Shown here piece by piece: positions 52,348-60,918 of a DNA stretch of 64,000 nucleotides (the first letter of the stretch is position 1; every line of letters begins with the position of its first letter). Under the pieces are notes generated by a model. The model saw only the letters and a list, made by a program, of their open reading frames with translations. It was not told where the DNA came from and searched no databases. Source of the stretch: an uncultured Spirochaetota bacterium (GTDB lineage Bacteria; Spirochaetota; UBA4802; UBA5550); NCBI GenBank assembly GCA_937872225.1, contig CALMRZ010000028.1, forward strand, positions 1-64,000, read 5' to 3'. Position numbers and translations under genes: made by a program.

Positions 52348-53790
52348 TTACTTGCAGTACCGGTCGTAGCAGAATTCCGTCCTCTTTTTGCACTTGTCAA
52401 AGCCTATTACCGGCATGGACTGGTCGAGCTCCGGGCCTTTCTGCCTGCCGGTGATGATGGCGCGGAGGGGCATGAAGAGGCTCTTCCCCTTCAGGGCGGT
52501 GTTTTCCTTGACGCGGTTGACCAGCGTGGAGGCGAAGTTTCCGGCGTTGAGCTCCGACCGGAACAGGTCCCGCGCGGCCGCGATCACCAGCCTGCCTTCT
52601 TCGGTCCTGAGCATGGCGTCTGCGTCGCTGTCCGGCTCGCTCACCTCGTCGAGGAATATCCCGATGAGGCCGCCGATGTCGGACAGGAGCTCGCATGATT
52701 TCCTGACAATGGTCACGATGTCCTCGAGGGTCTTCCGGCCGATGGCTTCCGGATTGTATCCCGCTTCCTTTATAAACGGGATGAAGAGGTCGGTCAATGC
52801 CGGCACCGGGTACTCCCGGATATACATGCCGTTCATCCATTTCAACTTCTGGAAGTCGAATATGGGGGCGTTCTTCGAGAGCTTTTTTAAATCGACCTGG
52901 CTGATGATGGCTTCAAGGGGAAGTATCTCGTCGCCGCTCTCCGAGGCCCATCCGAGCATGGACATGTAGTTCATAAGCGCCTCGGGCAGGTAGCCCTGGC
53001 GACGGTACATCTCCACCGAGGTGATGCCGTGACGCTTGGAGAGCTTGGACCGGTCGGGCCCCATGATGAGGGGCAGGTGCGCGTATTCCGGCTCGGGGAG
53101 GCCCAGGGCGCGGGCCACCAGGAGCTGCTTCGGCGTGTTCGAGAGGTGGTCGTCGCCGCGGATGACCAGGCTGATCTTCATCAGCGCGTCGTCGATGATG
53201 ACGATGTAGTTGAAGACCGGCACGCCGTCGGACCTGATGATGATGAAGTCGCCGCCGATATTGCTGCTGTTGAACTCCACGGGGCCCTTGATCCGGTCGT
53301 TGACCACGATGGAGGTGTTGTCCGGGACCCGGAACCGCACCGTGGGCTTCCGCCCCTCGGCCTCGAGCTTCGCGCGTTCATCGGCGGTAAGGTTGCGGCA
53401 CCGGCCGCTGTAGGTGTACGATTCGGCCTCGCCGTCGGCGCCCTTTTTCATGGCGTCAAGCTCTTCCTTGGTGCAATAGCAGTAGTAGGCATTGCCGTCG
53501 GCTATGAGCTTCTCGGTGTAGTTCCGGTATATGTCGAAGCGCTCCGACTGGCGGTAGGGGCCGAAATCGCCGCCCCGGTCGGGGCCCTCGTTCCATGATA
53601 TGCCGAGCCACGCCAGGTCCTGGTAAATGGATTGCTCGGATTCCTTCGTGCTCCGCTCCATGTCGGTGTCCTCGATCCGGAGCACCATGGTGGCGCCGTT
53701 TTTTTTCGCGATAAGATAGTTCATTATGGCCGTCCGGGCGTTTCCCACGTGCAGGAAGCCGGTGGGGCTCGGGGCGAATCTGACTCTCAT
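52348..53790 (-). CDS. gltX: Glutamyl-tRNA synthetase
   Basis: 480 residues from ATG 53790, preceded by AAGGAGA; a start ten codons upstream is unlikely. MRVRFAPSPTGFLHVGNARTA holds the HIGH-type motif, and DRSKLSKRHGITSVEMYR the KMSKS-type motif. The length and C-terminal helical anticodon domain are normal. With GlnRS also present, it is presumably discriminating. Confidence 0.95.
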   Translation of the reverse strand: MRVRFAPSPTGFLHVGNARTAIMNYLIAKKNGATMVLRIEDTDMERSTKESEQSIYQDLAWLGISWNEGPDRGGDFGPYRQSERFDIYRNYTEKLIADGNAYYCYCTKEELDAMKKGADGEAESYTYSGRCRNLTADERAKLEAEGRKPTVRFRVPDNTSIVVNDRIKGPVEFNSSNIGGDFIIIRSDGVPVFNYIVIIDDALMKISLVIRGDDHLSNTPKQLLVARALGLPEPEYAHLPLIMGPDRSKLSKRHGITSVEMYRRQGYLPEALMNYMSMLGWASESGDEILPLEAIISQVDLKKLSKNAPIFDFQKLKWMNGMYIREYPVPALTDLFIPFIKEAGYNPEAIGRKTLEDIVTIVRKSCELLSDIGGLIGIFLDEVSEPDSDADAMLRTEEGRLVIAAARDLFRSELNAGNFASTLVNRVKENTALKGKSLFMPLRAIITGRQKGPELDQSMPVIGFDKCKKRTEFCYDRYCK

Positions 53791-53847
53791 GGGGTTCTCC
53801 TTGGTAATTCTCGGTTGCATGCCGGCGGGGCGTCAGCGGGAACGCTG

Positions 53848-54081
53848 TCAGTAGTCGTACAGGTTGGTCGATGGCTTGCCGGTCACGATCTCCTTGGTGT
53901 CGCGCTCGATGCGGTTTACCAGCTGCTGGATCTTGTCCACGGTCTCTTCGGAGTAGAGCACCTTGTCGCACCGGGTGCATTTGAAGGCGGGAATGTTGTC
54001 GATGATAAGGGAAAAATGCTTTTTGCTCACGCGATATGAGCTCTTACCGTCTATCAGTGCGCCGCCGCAATCGCAATTCAT
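53848..54081 (-). CDS. YgiT-type zinc finger protein
   Basis: 77 residues. MNCDCGGALIDG and FKCTRCDKVLYSEET give the four cysteines of the MqsA/YgiT N-terminal zinc finger. Such proteins are usually antitoxins next to a small toxin gene, but no toxin ORF is seen on either side, so it may be an orphan. The C-terminal helix lacks an HTH. Confidence 0.8.
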   Translation of the reverse strand: MNCDCGGALIDGKSSYRVSKKHFSLIIDNIPAFKCTRCDKVLYSEETVDKIQQLVNRIERDTKEIVTGKPSTNLYDY

Positions 54082-54298
54082 GGAACGCTCCCCCTGCTTT
54101 CCTGTTGTCAGGACCCGGAAACATAAAAACGGGAATCCATACTGCCGGATGCCCGCATCAAGACGGACATAGTATTCAGAACATTGAATTTCGGTGTCAA
54201 GATATAATTTCTTGACAAAACTATTTTGTTCCGGTGGGATTTGACGGTATCCGTCCTTCCGGATTGAAACGGCGCCACATCAGAAAAGGGTTATCGCC

Positions 54299-55057
54299 AT
54301 GGACAACAGCATTGACAGGGCCGCGGAGGCCATCACGAGGGCGAAGCATGTCATCGCCCTGACCGGCGCGGGCATTTCCACGGAAAGCGGCATTCCGGAT
54401 TTCAGGAGCAGGGGAGGCCTATGGGAAAAGTTCGATCCGGGCGAATACGCCACCATAGATGTATTTTATTCAAATCCGGAAAAGGTATGGCGGATGCTGT
54501 TCGAAATGATAGACCTTGTCAGGACGGCCAGGCCCAACCCCGGCCACACCGCCCTGGCGGAGCTTGAGAAAATGAGTAAGCTCGCCTGCCTGATAACCCA
54601 GAACATTGACAACCTCCACCAGGAGGCGGGGAGCGTCAACGTGGTGGAATACCACGGCAACGTGAGCCGCCTCGAATGCCTCCACTGCGGGACGGTGTAC
54701 GGGCAGGGGGATTTCGACGTTGACGCCCTGGTCTCCTCGCGGATATCGCCCCTCTGTAAAAAGTGCGGTTCGGTGCTGAAGCCGACGGTCATTCTCTTCG
54801 GGGAATCGATACCCCATGAAGCCACGGTACGCTCCGAGGAGGCGGCCCGGAAGGCGGACGTTGTGCTGGTGATCGGCACCTCGGCGGTGGTGTACCCGGC
54901 CGCCGGCATACCCCTCATCGCCAAGCAGAACAGGGCCCATATCATCGAATTCAATCTGGAGGAAACCGGCCTGACATCCTACGCGACCGATATTTTCATC
55001 AAGGGCAGGACCGGCGATACCCTTCCCGAACTGGTGCGGCGGCTGCAATCACTATGA
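54299..55057 (+). CDS. Sir2-family NAD-dependent deacylase
   Basis: 252-residue class III sirtuin. GAGISTESGIPDFRS, TQNIDNLHQEAG, the catalytic His in EYHGN and the zinc ligands CLHCG and CKKCG are all present, with GTSAVVYPAA and EFNLEETG in the Rossmann part. It removes acyl groups from protein lysines using NAD. Its stop overlaps the mutL start (ATGA). A weak TTGACA (54212) is the possible promoter of the sir2-mutL-coa set. Confidence 0.95.
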   Translation: MDNSIDRAAEAITRAKHVIALTGAGISTESGIPDFRSRGGLWEKFDPGEYATIDVFYSNPEKVWRMLFEMIDLVRTARPNPGHTALAELEKMSKLACLITQNIDNLHQEAGSVNVVEYHGNVSRLECLHCGTVYGQGDFDVDALVSSRISPLCKKCGSVLKPTVILFGESIPHEATVRSEEAARKADVVLVIGTSAVVYPAAGIPLIAKQNRAHIIEFNLEETGLTSYATDIFIKGRTGDTLPELVRRLQSL

Positions 55058-56853
55058 CGGACCGGCCCATGGAACGGATCAGGCTGCTGCCTGACAGCGT
55101 CAAGAAGAAGATCGCCGCCGGCGAGGTCGTCGAGGGCCCCTTCTCGGTCATCAAGGAGCTGGTGGAGAACGCCATCGACGCCGGCGCCTCCCATGTCGAC
55201 GTGCAGGTCCTCGAGGGGGGCCTGCGCAAGATCACGGTGCGCGACGACGGCCGCGGCATGCACCGCGACGACGTTCCCCTCGCCGTGATGGAGCACGCCA
55301 CCAGCAAGATCGAGGACATCCACGACATCGAGCGCATCAGCTCCTACGGGTTCCGCGGCGAGGCCCTGTCGAGCATTTCATCCGTATCGCGCCTCACCAT
55401 CCTTTCGCGGCGGGCCGACGAGGCAACCGGCGCCCGCCTTGCCGGAGCGGACGGCGCTGTCGAGGTCAGTGATTACGCGGGTCCTGCCGGCACCACGGTC
55501 ATCGTCGAAAACCTGTTTTACAACGTGCCGGCGCGGAAGAAGTTCCTCAAGACCGTGCGGACCGAGACGCGCTTCATCCGGGAGATCTTCGTGAAGCTGG
55601 CGATACCCCACCCTGAGATCGCCTTCTCCCTGGACGTGGACGACGACCGCCAGGTCACGCTGAACAGGGCCGGGAGCGTCGAGGAGCGGCTCGGACAGAT
55701 ATACGGCGGCTCGATAATGGACGACCTCTACCGGGTCGAGCTCCAGGACCTCAAGGTTTCCATGAGGGGATTCCTGTCGAAGCCGCACTACCTCAGGTCG
55801 AACCGGGCCATGCAGATGCTCTACGTGAACAACCGGCCCGTGGAATACCGGTACCTGGGGTTCCTCCTGTCAAGGGCCTACGAAGCCGTGGCGCCCCGGG
55901 GCAAATATCCGGCCGGGATCATCTTCATCGATATCGACGCTCGCCTGGTGGACGTGAATATCCATCCTGCGAAAAAAGAAGTGAAGCTCTTTGACGGCCA
56001 TTACATTGACCGTCTGATCCTGGCACTGGGCGAAAAGGCCGTGAGCCGGGAGCACGCGGTCAGGGACGCTGTCTTTTCGCCGGGAACGTCCGATAAACAA
56101 CGCCCCCCAACCCCCCCGGGGGGGGCTTATTCAATCAATAATGCTAACCCAAGTCCCCCTCCGGGGGATTTAGGGGGCCGCCTGATGTTTGGTGAAAATT
56201 TCGGGAGAATGTCAAGCTGGGAAAGAGGCGGCTTTTCCCCGTCAACCTACGTGAAGGACGCGGCTGACCTGTACCATGACATTGAGGAGAGCAGGAAGAC
56301 CCGCATCATCGGGGTCGCCTTCGGCACCTATATCATCCTTGAAAAAGAGGGCCATCTCTATTTCATCGATTTCCACGCCGCCCACGAGCGCATCCTGTAC
56401 GATGCCCTTCTGGCGAAAGGGGATGCCCCGGAAAGCCAGCGTCTTGCCTTTCCCCGCATAATGGAGCTTTCCGTCGAGGATCACGCCCTGGTCATGGAAA
56501 ATATTGAAATATTTTCTGAAAATGGGTTTGACATAGAGGATTTTTCTGACAATTCAATAAAGATATCCTCGGTGCCGGAAATTGCCCGGGACGCTGACGC
56601 CGCGGACCTGGTGACGGATTTTCTCGAGTCGGTGCGGGGCGAATATCGGGCTTCCGATGTGCGTGAGCGGATCGCGGCGACCGTGGCGTGCCACGGGGCG
56701 AAGCGCGCCGGCGACCGCCTGACGGAGCGGGACATGGAAACCCTGGTGGCGGAACTGTTCGGAAAAGAGCGCCAGCTGGTCTGCCCCCACGGCCGTCCCT
56801 TCGTGTACAGGATGGAGAAGGGCGATATTGAAAGGATGTTCAAACGCCAATGA
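55054..56853 (+). CDS. mutL: DNA mismatch repair protein MutL with in-frame repeat
   Basis: 599 residues. The N-terminal GHKL ATPase has LPDSVKKKIAAGEVVEGPFSV, ELVENAIDAGA, DDGRGM and YGFRGEALSSISSV; the transducer and C-terminal dimerisation domain are complete. The C-terminal domain keeps CPHGRPFVYRM, and the metal-binding DQHA(x)2E motif appears as DFHAAHERI (about 438-446), so endonuclease activity is possible but modified. Residues about 350-375 (RPPTPPGGAYSINNANPSPP) are encoded by a copy of the window's C-run/G-run palindrome, placed in the flexible linker. Overlaps sir2 and coaC by 4 bp. Confidence 0.95.
   Translation: MTDRPMERIRLLPDSVKKKIAAGEVVEGPFSVIKELVENAIDAGASHVDVQVLEGGLRKITVRDDGRGMHRDDVPLAVMEHATSKIEDIHDIERISSYGFRGEALSSISSVSRLTILSRRADEATGARLAGADGAVEVSDYAGPAGTTVIVENLFYNVPARKKFLKTVRTETRFIREIFVKLAIPHPEIAFSLDVDDDRQVTLNRAGSVEERLGQIYGGSIMDDLYRVELQDLKVSMRGFLSKPHYLRSNRAMQMLYVNNRPVEYRYLGFLLSRAYEAVAPRGKYPAGIIFIDIDARLVDVNIHPAKKEVKLFDGHYIDRLILALGEKAVSREHAVRDAVFSPGTSDKQRPPTPPGGAYSINNANPSPPPGDLGGRLMFGENFGRMSSWERGGFSPSTYVKDAADLYHDIEESRKTRIIGVAFGTYIILEKEGHLYFIDFHAAHERILYDALLAKGDAPESQRLAFPRIMELSVEDHALVMENIEIFSENGFDIEDFSDNSIKISSVPEIARDADAADLVTDFLESVRGEYRASDVRERIAATVACHGAKRAGDRLTERDMETLVAELFGKERQLVCPHGRPFVYRMEKGDIERMFKRQ
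56102..56178. repeat. C-run/G-run palindromic repeat inside mutL, copy 4
   Basis: CGCCCCCCAACCCCCCCGGG, an AT-rich middle, then AGTCCCCCTCCGGGGGATTT and AGGGGGC. It matches the intergenic copy at 24733-24810 in order and core sequence. Here it is read through in frame without a stop, adding a Pro/Gly-rich segment to the MutL linker. Confidence 0.9.
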
Positions 56854-57380
56854 AAAAAATCATACTGGGCATATCGTCATCAATAGCGGCCTACAAGGCC
56901 TGCGACCTCATCAGGCTCTTCGTCAAGGGAGGATACTCGGTCCACGCGGTTGCCACGGAAAACGCCCTGCACCTGGTATCGCCCCTGACGCTGGAGACCC
57001 TGTCCGGCAACCCGGTATACAGCGAGCAGTATTCCCGGGAGCGCCGCGAGATGGGCCACATCGAGCTGAAGTCCGGCGCGTCCCTGTTCCTGGTGGCGCC
57101 GGCCACGGCCAACATCATCGGCAAGTTCGCCGCCGGCATAGCCGATGACCTGCTGTCCACCACGTTCCTGTCGGTCACCTGCCCGGTGATGGTCGCCCCG
57201 GCGATGAACCCGAACATGTACCTGCATCCGGCCGTCAGGAGAAACATAGAGATACTCAAGGCATGGGGCGTTGCCTTCATCGAGCCTGCCTCGGGCGAAG
57301 TGGTATGCGGTGATGAGGGCATGGGTAAGCTCGCGGATGTTGAAGATATCTACAGGGCCGCCATCAATGCAGTTAAGTGA
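56850..57380 (+). CDS. coaC: Phosphopantothenoylcysteine decarboxylase (CoaC)
   Basis: 176-residue HFCD-family flavoprotein, the CoA-pathway decarboxylase. ILGISSSIAAYKACDLIR, the catalytic His in EMGHIEL, FLVAPATANIIGKFAAGIADDLL, PAMNPNMYLHPAV and CGDEGMGKLA are typical. CoaC and CoaB are usually fused in bacteria (Dfp); here they are separate overlapping genes. ATGA overlap with mutL. Confidence 0.9.
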   Translation: MKKIILGISSSIAAYKACDLIRLFVKGGYSVHAVATENALHLVSPLTLETLSGNPVYSEQYSRERREMGHIELKSGASLFLVAPATANIIGKFAAGIADDLLSTTFLSVTCPVMVAPAMNPNMYLHPAVRRNIEILKAWGVAFIEPASGEVVCGDEGMGKLADVEDIYRAAINAVK

Positions 57381-58053
57381 AAGAAAAGCCATAATCACCG
57401 GCGGGCCAACCCGGGAATGGCTCGACCCGGTGCGGTTCATATCGAACCCCTCCACCGGGAAGATGGGGATCGCCATTGCCGACGTCTGCGCCGGGCGGGC
57501 CCGGGAGACCGTCTTCATCCACGGCCCCATCGACCCGTCCCTGGTGGGCACGAAAAAATACCGGTGCGTCGGGGTGGAAAGCACCAGGGACATGCTGAAC
57601 GCCGTGGCCGGCGAGCTGTGCGAAAACGCGGTCCTCATCATGGCGGCCGCCCCGGCCGATTACTCCCCCGTTTCCAGGGCGGACAGAAAAATAAAAAAAT
57701 CTGACGAGAACCTCGTCCTCGAGCTGAAGAAGACCCCGGACATCCTCAAGGAAGTGGCGGCAATGAAGCGGGACGGCCGCATCGGCGCGGTATTCACCGT
57801 CGGCTTCGCCGCGGAGACGGACAACCTGGAGGAATACGCGATACGGAAGCTCAACGAGAAAAACCTGGACATGATATGCCTCAACGACGTGTCCCAGAAA
57901 GGGGCCGGCTTCGGCTCCGACACCAACATCATTACCATTTTTTTCCGGAACGGGACACGAAAGGATCTCCCTCTCATATCAAAGCGCGAGGTCGCGGCAC
58001 GCATCGTTGACGAGATTGAGGCACGGCTTCCCCGATACCTGATAACCCAGTGA
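57367..58053 (+). CDS. coaB: Phosphopantothenate-cysteine ligase (CoaB)
   Basis: 228 residues from ATG 57367, which overlaps coaC by 14 bp; upstream starts would run through coaC in another frame. ITGGPTREWLDPVRFISNPSTGKMG is the nucleotide and dimer motif, with MAAAPADYSP and a conserved Lys in DRKIKKSDENLVLELKKTPDIL. With CoaC it forms phosphopantothenoylcysteine and decarboxylates it to phosphopantetheine for CoA synthesis. Confidence 0.9.
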   Translation: MQLSERKAIITGGPTREWLDPVRFISNPSTGKMGIAIADVCAGRARETVFIHGPIDPSLVGTKKYRCVGVESTRDMLNAVAGELCENAVLIMAAAPADYSPVSRADRKIKKSDENLVLELKKTPDILKEVAAMKRDGRIGAVFTVGFAAETDNLEEYAIRKLNEKNLDMICLNDVSQKGAGFGSDTNIITIFFRNGTRKDLPLISKREVAARIVDEIEARLPRYLITQ

Positions 58054-58066
58054 CAGGAGGTATGCC

Positions 58067-58885
58067 ATGTACCGTAGAAAGCCCGCGGTGGCAGGGTCGT
58101 TCTATCCTTCAAATGCGCAGCGCCTCGGGATGATGATCGATTCGTACCTGACGGAGGCGCAGGGGCCTTCCCCGAAGGGCGAGGTGGTCGGCGTGATCTC
58201 GCCCCACGCGGGGTACGTGTATTCCGGTCCCGTGGCCGCCCACTCATTCCACCGGCTCGCCCCGGACACGGAGCTCGTCATTGCCCTGGCGCCGTCGCAC
58301 CGGGCGCGCTTCAACGGCGCCGCCATCCTTCCCGAAGGCATCTTCGAAACGCCCCTGGGCGATGTGACCATTGACGCCGAGATGGGGTCGCGCCTCAAGG
58401 AACGGGATTATTTCGGCGTCATCAAGGAGGCCCATGAGCTCGAGCACTCCCTCGAGGTGCAGGTGCCCTTTCTGCAGAAGGTGCTGAAGAGCTTCAGCCT
58501 GGTCCCCATCATCGTAGGGACCGTTGACCTCGCCATCTGCCGCGCCATCGCGGAAGGGATCCATGCGGCCCTGGCCGGGGAAACGCGCAAGTTCGCCGTG
58601 GTCATTTCAACGGACCTGTCACATTACCACTCCTATAACACGGCCCAGACCCTCGACAGACAGTTCAGCGACGCCCTGAAGACCTTTGACGAACGCAAGG
58701 TGCAGGACGTCATATCGGCCGGCAAGGCCGAGGCCTGCGGCGAGGGCCCGGTCCTGGCCGGGATGGCGCTCTGCCGCCTCCTGGGGGCGGTGAAGGTGGA
58801 TATTTTGAAGTACGCCAATTCCGGTGACACGGCCGGTTCCAAGGACCAGGTAGTGGGGTACCTTGCCGCCGCCTTCGTGAAATAA
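58067..58885 (+). CDS. amrB: AmmeMemoRadiSam system protein B (MEMO1 family)
   Basis: 272-residue MEMO1-like protein, related to non-haem iron dioxygenases: KPAVAGSFYPSNAQRL, PHAGYVYSGPVAAHSF with metal-binding His, ALAPSHRARFNG, HELEHSLEVQVPFLQ and STDLSHYHSY. It normally accompanies AMMECR1 (AmrA, here at 60919) and a radical SAM partner. The radical SAM member is not in this window. Reaction unknown. Overlap-free start after AGGAGG. Confidence 0.9.
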   Translation: MYRRKPAVAGSFYPSNAQRLGMMIDSYLTEAQGPSPKGEVVGVISPHAGYVYSGPVAAHSFHRLAPDTELVIALAPSHRARFNGAAILPEGIFETPLGDVTIDAEMGSRLKERDYFGVIKEAHELEHSLEVQVPFLQKVLKSFSLVPIIVGTVDLAICRAIAEGIHAALAGETRKFAVVISTDLSHYHSYNTAQTLDRQFSDALKTFDERKVQDVISAGKAEACGEGPVLAGMALCRLLGAVKVDILKYANSGDTAGSKDQVVGYLAAAFVK

Positions 58886-58906
58886 GGAAACAGGAGGATG
58901 TTCGGC

Positions 58907-59194
58907 ATGATGGATCGTGACTCAAAAGTAACAAGAATGGAATACCTGCGCCTCTCCGGCGCCGGCATGATCGCGGTCGCTGCTCTGTTATCCGGAAGCC
59001 TGAGCTGCGCCGGCAGCACTACGGGAAAGAAAGCGTGCGCCGATTGCCCGGCCCGTAAAAATTACGACAAGGACCCGACTTCGCTATCGGGACGTTTGTG
59101 GAAATGGCACATCCAGTTTTGCCCGGGATGGAAGGGCTACGTCGGCTCCCTGTCCGAGCAGGAGCGGAAGATGATCGAGGAGAAGTACCGCTAA
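58907..59194 (+). CDS. Small lipoprotein-like protein with Cys pairs
   Basis: 95 residues from ATG 58907; an upstream ATG at 58898 sits right against AGGAGG. A hydrophobic segment (RLSGAGMIAVAALLSGSLSC) ends in a lipobox-like C, and the mature part has CADCPARK and a later conserved-looking IQFCPGWKGYVGSLSEQERKMIEEKY. No known family. It follows amrB by 21 bp, so it may act with it. Confidence 0.6.
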   Translation: MMDRDSKVTRMEYLRLSGAGMIAVAALLSGSLSCAGSTTGKKACADCPARKNYDKDPTSLSGRLWKWHIQFCPGWKGYVGSLSEQERKMIEEKYR

Positions 59195-59212
59195 CGGCGG
59201 GTTTAAACCCTG

Positions 59213-60082
59213 TTATTCCAGTATCCCCGCCTCGGGCCGATAAATCCAGAATTTTCCCCCTGTCATGTAATTGAGGTCCACCTCCGACGTGATGACATAG
59301 CGCTTGCCGTCTGAATTCTGGTGGGCCAACCGGTATTTTTTCTTTCCTTCAACGCCGATGATGACGGCCGTGTGGTCCGGGGCGCCCATGGTGTGGAAGA
59401 GCCTGCCGCCGTTTTCAAGCTTTCTTTCTATTTTTATTGATTTGAACTGGATGATGTCTCCGGCCTTTATCTCGTCACGGTCCGGATGAAGGAGCATGCC
59501 GAACTGAAGGGGCCGGTTCCAGTCAGCCCCGGCTCCGTCCAGGGCCTCCTGGGCCAGGTCCCAGCATTCGCCGGAGCCCACGGTCTTTCCCGTGACCCTC
59601 TTCACATAGGCCAGGATGCTTCGGCTGATGTCAAGGCCGCAGAAATTTTTCGGCAGTTCGGCGTCGGACCGCACCGTGAAGGCGCACAGGCCGTTCATGC
59701 TCGCGGCGTTCAGGGTCTTCTTGCCGAATACGGTCACCTCGTAGTCCCCGGTGCCGTCCTTGATGACATAGCTGAAGCTGAAATTTTTCGAGCCTTTCAT
59801 GAGGTATGTGATCTGCCTGACCGGGGCGTTTCCCTCTTTCTTCTTAACCCTGATCACCATGGCCGGAAGGGAGCAGGCGCCCCTGAGAGGGAGAAGGTAT
59901 CCTGTCGATGCCGGGGGAGGGGCCAGGGTAAACACGCCCCGGGCATCGGTGTAATAGATAAACGACGACGGGAAGTTCACGGCTTTGACCTGCGGTTCGG
60001 ATTGGCAGGCGGGGATCATGCCGATTATTATGGCAAGCGCCATTAAGAGTGAGGACTTTAATGCCGGATTTTTATGTGTCAT
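59213..60082 (-). CDS. Lipoprotein with CHAP/NlpC-like cysteine-hydrolase domain
   Basis: 289 residues. A signal with lipobox IPAC (about 26) is followed by an Ig-like domain (40-150). The C-terminal half has GSGECWDLAQEALDGAGADW, with a likely catalytic Cys, then GDIIQFKS, DHTAVIIGV with the likely His, and KYRLAHQNSDGKRYV. This order fits papain-like CHAP or NlpC/P60 hydrolases of the cell wall. The substrate is unknown. Its start is at 60082, divergent from amrA across the composite element. Confidence 0.65.
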   Translation of the reverse strand: MTHKNPALKSSLLMALAIIIGMIPACQSEPQVKAVNFPSSFIYYTDARGVFTLAPPPASTGYLLPLRGACSLPAMVIRVKKKEGNAPVRQITYLMKGSKNFSFSYVIKDGTGDYEVTVFGKKTLNAASMNGLCAFTVRSDAELPKNFCGLDISRSILAYVKRVTGKTVGSGECWDLAQEALDGAGADWNRPLQFGMLLHPDRDEIKAGDIIQFKSIKIERKLENGGRLFHTMGAPDHTAVIIGVEGKKKYRLAHQNSDGKRYVITSEVDLNYMTGGKFWIYRPEAGILE

Positions 60083-60216
60083 AGGTAATTTCCCATATTA
60101 TTAAATTAACCTATTATAATTCTTCAATTATATATATCAATTATTTTCTTAAATTCCGGACGTTACCGATAGCTATCGGTGCAGGTTTTGCCCCCCCTCT
60201 GGGAGCATTTATTTTA

Positions 60217-60805
60217 ACCGGGATCCGGTCTGAATTTTGAAAGGGGAAGAGGGTGACTTCCCTCTTCCCCTTTCGATCCCCATCACCTCGCGCCTGCGGC
60301 GGGCTGGGCTGAATGTTAGAGTGACTCATAACTGCTTGGCGCTCGTATGCAGCCTTTTGCAGACTCGCGCCTCCCGTGGCTTCCATGCCACGGGTGCTGA
60401 ATCCCTTGCATTCTACCCTTAAAACATTGCCATTTTTCAATTCAGCTTTTTAAAGACTGATCTAGTCGCCGGGCACGAGGCCCGGCGTCGCGAGGACGCC
60501 CCAGGACGGGGCTTCCGGAGCGAAAGGAAAAATTTGAATGATTATATTTAAAAAAATATTAATACAGCATATCATATTAATATGTTACATAAATGATTCA
60601 ATGCGGTCAAGCAACCCCAACATGTCCGCCGAAGGCGGACAAACCAAACAAGGGTGGATGTCTGAGCCGATTCCGGCAAAGCCGGATCGGCGAGTTCACC
60701 CGGAGCCCGTCGCGCCGACTGAGCGACCGGGGTGGCGGGGAGCCCGAGGGGAGGAGGGTGCGCAAACCTCATCCCCTCGGGAAATTGCACGACCCGTCCC
60801 GGGTC
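60217..60805. repeat. Composite nested inverted-repeat element, copy 3
   Basis: About 589 bp in the divergent gap 60083-60918. It holds ACCGG-gat-CCGGT (60217-60229), 15-bp hairpin (60239-60274; the 71-bp block 60238-60308 differs from copy 1 at two positions), conserved box, inverted hairpin pair (60345-60394), hairpin pair at 60467-60487 and 60498-60512, two triloop hairpins (60624-60640, 60672-60686), inverted box, long hairpin (60744-60780) and terminal GACCC-gtccc-GGGTC (60791-60805). The order matches copy 1 fully. The flanks contain no supported gene. Confidence 0.85.
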
Positions 60806-60918
60806 AATACATCAATTTGAATTGACATCTTCGCAAGGATATTAATAATGATGACTAGTTATGGACGCATGCACCTTGCATATGATTGGAGCATGTTTCC
60901 CCTGCCGGAGGCGATGCC

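Noticed and set aside
53848-54081. Possible toxin-antitoxin pair around the YgiT-type protein
   Set aside because: No small toxin gene lies on either side; kept as a single zinc-finger protein.
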